A stretch of 15,276 nt of DNA from the NCBI GenBank assembly GCA_025464125.1, contig JAODLU010000120.1, positions 1-15,276 on the forward strand. Direction: 5' to 3'. The notes below the pieces were generated by a model. The model saw only the letters and a program-made list of their open reading frames with translations, made no database searches and was not told where the DNA came from. This document shows, piece after piece, positions 13,422-15,276 of this stretch. Source of the stretch: Microbacteriaceae bacterium. GTDB taxonomy: Bacteria > Actinomycetota > Actinomycetes > Actinomycetales > Microbacteriaceae. The position numbers and the translations under genes were made by a program. Numbering within the stretch: position 1 is the first letter of the stretch; each line of letters starts with the position of its first letter.

Positions 13422-14694
13422 AGCCCGGCACCGGTGGCTCGATGTTACCGGTGTGCGCCGGCACCACCTCCCCCAGCTCGATCGTGCGATCCCACTCGCG
13501 GGTGATGGCGAAGAACACCCCGATGTTCAGCAGGTAGCCGGCGGTCCACAGCGCCGCAGCCGTGAGGCAGGTGAGGATGATGTCACCGGTGATGGTTCCG
13601 ACCACGATCGTGGCTACGGTGACCGCCACGAAGCGGCCGACCTGCTGCCAGAGCAGGGCCCCCTCCTTGCCGAGCATGACGAAGACCGGGGTCACTGAAG
13701 ACACCGTCACCTGTAGGCAGAGCGGCAGGGCCAGACAGGCCATGATCGTGCCAGCGAGCTGCCAGTTCTCGCCGAGGATCGGCACCGCGAGGATGGGGCC
13801 GAGGATTGCCAGGGCCGCGCCGGCAAGCACTGAGACGACCAGTAGTTTGCTCGTCACCGCCCACATCGCCGCCGTCAGGCCCCGTGTGCCGTCTCGGATG
13901 ATGGGTGCGGCCCTTGCCGACAGCAGCTGGCTCAGGGACTGGCCAAGGAACACGGTCGGCGTGCCGCTGATTCGCTGGGCCACTCCAAGTTGCCCGGCGG
14001 CAAAGTGCCCGAACAGCGCGGAGCCTGTGACGAGCAGCGCCTGCATCGAACCGTTGGCTATCACCCCGGACGCGACAGCCTTCAGTGACCGGCCGAAGGA
14101 GAACGACTGGTCAGGGGTGCCGTTGCCGCCATCGTCGTCCACTTCGGCACGGCCGCGCGTGAGGGCGATCGCGACGAGCCTGCCGACGAGCAGTGAGAGT
14201 GACAGGGCGATGGATACGGGCCAGAAGAAAGCCGCTGCAAGCTGCAGCAGGGCCGCGATGACGCCAGAAAGAGCGTTGCGCCATGCCAGCCGACCAATTG
14301 CGCCACGGCGGATCAACAGGGCGTTGTCGAGGGACATCCAGCCGTAGGCGAGAAGAATCGCGGCGCCACCGAAGACCACCTCCGGCGCGAAGAGATGCGT
14401 CACCATCGCGTCGAAGAGACCGGCCAATGCGAGAAGCGCTGACAGGCCTATGCAGACGAGGTAGCCGAGATTCACCCTCCTGATGGCGAGGGCTCCACTC
14501 CGAGTGCTCGGGATGACGAACTCGAGGCGAAGCGTTGCGATCGGCTGCAGGATCAGCGCGATCGCCGTGGCGATCTGGAAAGTACCAACGGCAGAGACAT
14601 CGACCATCCTGGTGAGCACCGGTACGACCGCGACGAGAGCGCCCTGGCCGATTATCTGGCCGAGGATGAGATTCCTGCCGCCCGCCCTGCGCAT
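13408..14694 (-). CDS. Polysaccharide flippase (Wzx-like, MOP superfamily)
   Basis: The 428-residue product has about twelve hydrophobic helices and the N-terminal arrangement of polysaccharide transporters (RNLILGQIIGQGALVAVVPVLTRMVDVSAVGTFQIATAIALIL). The segment AVASGVIANGSMQALLVTGSALFGHFAAGQLGVAQRISGTPTVFLGQSLSQLL is typical of the central part of the family. It should flip lipid-linked repeat units across the membrane. I chose the ATG at 14694 because AGGGGA lies 7 bases upstream. Longer in-frame starts (14721, 14841) overlap the glycosyltransferase gene, lack ribosome sites and add residues unlike a membrane protein. Only 4 bases separate it from the glycosyltransferase stop, so both belong to one transcript. 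Its 3' end overlaps the pyruvyl transferase by 14 bases, tail to tail. Confidence 0.9.
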   Translation of the reverse strand: MRRAGGRNLILGQIIGQGALVAVVPVLTRMVDVSAVGTFQIATAIALILQPIATLRLEFVIPSTRSGALAIRRVNLGYLVCIGLSALLALAGLFDAMVTHLFAPEVVFGGAAILLAYGWMSLDNALLIRRGAIGRLAWRNALSGVIAALLQLAAAFFWPVSIALSLSLLVGRLVAIALTRGRAEVDDDGGNGTPDQSFSFGRSLKAVASGVIANGSMQALLVTGSALFGHFAAGQLGVAQRISGTPTVFLGQSLSQLLSARAAPIIRDGTRGLTAAMWAVTSKLLVVSVLAGAALAILGPILAVPILGENWQLAGTIMACLALPLCLQVTVSSVTPVFVMLGKEGALLWQQVGRFVAVTVATIVVGTITGDIILTCLTAAALWTAGYLLNIGVFFAITREWDRTIELGEVVPAHTGNIEPPVPGFIES

Positions 14695-14698
14695 GCGC

Positions 14699-15276
14699 CT
14701 ATCCCCTGGCAACCGGGTCATGCGATATCGCGAGTGCCCGGATGGCGGCGGCGAGCTGTGGTGCTGCACTCTCCCAGCGCAGGGTCGGTGCCGCCTCGCG
14801 TGCGCGCACTGCCAGGCTTTCGCGCAGGCCGGCATCGGCATGGATGCTGGCTACCGCTTTGGCCAGGTCCGCAGGATGCTCGGCTGACGCCAGCAGTCCG
14901 AATCCAGCGGCGAGCATCGCCACCTGGGCCGGGATGTCTGTCGCAACGACCGGAACTCCGGCCGCAACGCTCTCGAGAATCTTGAACGGAACTGTCACCT
15001 CTGACATGGATCCCGCGTTCGACTTCGTGCAGAGGGTGCAGATCGCCCCGGCCGCATACGCGGCAACCTCCGCAGGCTCCAGCGGCCCGAGCCACTGCAG
15101 GGAGTCGCCCTGCGCCTGCTCAACCGCCGCCTGTTTTACGCCGCCGCCGATCACGATGAGCTTCAGTCCGGCTGGCCACTCGCTCGACGCGTGGGCCTCA
15201 AGCATGTAGTCGATGCCCTGCCACGGGGCCAGCGAGCCGAAGTACAGCACATACTCGCCGAGACCTTCGCGTGGAG
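14699..15276 (-). CDS. Glycosyltransferase family 4 protein, N-terminus beyond the window
   Basis: This is the C-terminal nucleotide-sugar-binding half of a GT-B enzyme (Glycos_transf_1 type). Reading starts inside the gene at the right edge with PREGLGEYVLYFGSLAPWQGIDYML, the usual strand-loop that opens the second Rossmann domain. GPLEPAEVAAYAAGAICTLC follows, and then SEVTVPFKILESVAAGVPVVATDIP, which carries the P-x-K-x-x-E-x-x-A-A-G-x-P-V-V signature of the donor site. About 190 residues are present, roughly half the usual 370-400. The frame remains open through 15276, so the GTG at 15250 is an internal valine and not the start. The enzyme should add a sugar to the lipid-linked repeat unit; donor and linkage are unknown. 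It is directly followed by the flippase gene. Confidence 0.92.
   Translation of the reverse strand, partial: PREGLGEYVLYFGSLAPWQGIDYMLEAHASSEWPAGLKLIVIGGGVKQAAVEQAQGDSLQWLGPLEPAEVAAYAAGAICTLCTKSNAGSMSEVTVPFKILESVAAGVPVVATDIPAQVAMLAAGFGLLASAEHPADLAKAVASIHADAGLRESLAVRAREAAPTLRWESAAPQLAAAIRALAISHDPVARG

Noticed and set aside
13562..14347. Plus-strand open frame of 261 codons opposite the flippase.
   Set aside because: Shadow of a polytopic membrane protein; no helices, motifs or start signal of its own.
1..15276. CRISPR array, tRNA, insertion sequence, prophage or defence system.
   Set aside because: No regularly spaced repeats, tRNA-like cloverleaf, transposase, integrase or nuclease motifs were seen. 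The EVE domain can occur near restriction systems, but its neighbours here are metabolic.

Overview
The window is GC-rich, densely coded bacterial DNA. Short or overlapping gene junctions, GTG starts, an LAxTG (sortase E-type) wall anchor and an actinobacterial SCP-type protein beside purine genes all point to an actinomycete, most likely a Microbacteriaceae-like species. That placement is inference; no rRNA or other strict phylogenetic marker is present. I found no tRNA, CRISPR array, insertion sequence or integrase.

Left third (1-5061), core metabolism. A two-domain VOC/CatE-like dioxygenase reads leftward from a near-perfect operator-like palindrome. Divergent from it is an EVE-domain protein whose frame has no stop where the family normally ends, and which runs open through the antisense of the next gene. 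That next gene is a GNAT acetyltransferase, last in a leftward purD-purC-GNAT operon held together by two ATGA overlaps. The operon appears to start with a leaderless GTG. Divergent from purD are a bacterial SCP-ortholog protein and a small two-helix membrane protein. A strong bidirectional hairpin terminator (4993-5031) closes this block and the next.

Right two thirds (5062-15276), a cell-surface polysaccharide locus, almost all leftward. In transcription order it holds: a glycosyltransferase family 4 gene (cut by the right edge); a Wzx-like flippase; a candidate Wzy-like polymerase; UDP-glucose 6-dehydrogenase; a Wzz/BY-kinase fusion with a tyrosine-rich tail; a low-molecular-weight tyrosine phosphatase overlapping the kinase by 4 bases; a DUF4012 membrane protein; and a small LAxTG surface protein. 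One gene, a polysaccharide pyruvyl transferase, faces the other way between the flippase and polymerase genes.

Together these genes suggest an acidic exopolysaccharide made by a Wzx/Wzy-type pathway. UDP-glucuronate from Ugd and ketal-linked pyruvate would provide the negative charge, the kinase and phosphatase pair would control chain length or export, and DUF4012 plus the LAxTG protein would act at the surface. The least described parts are DUF4012, the LAxTG protein with its 11-bp-phased direct repeats, and the stop-less EVE frame.
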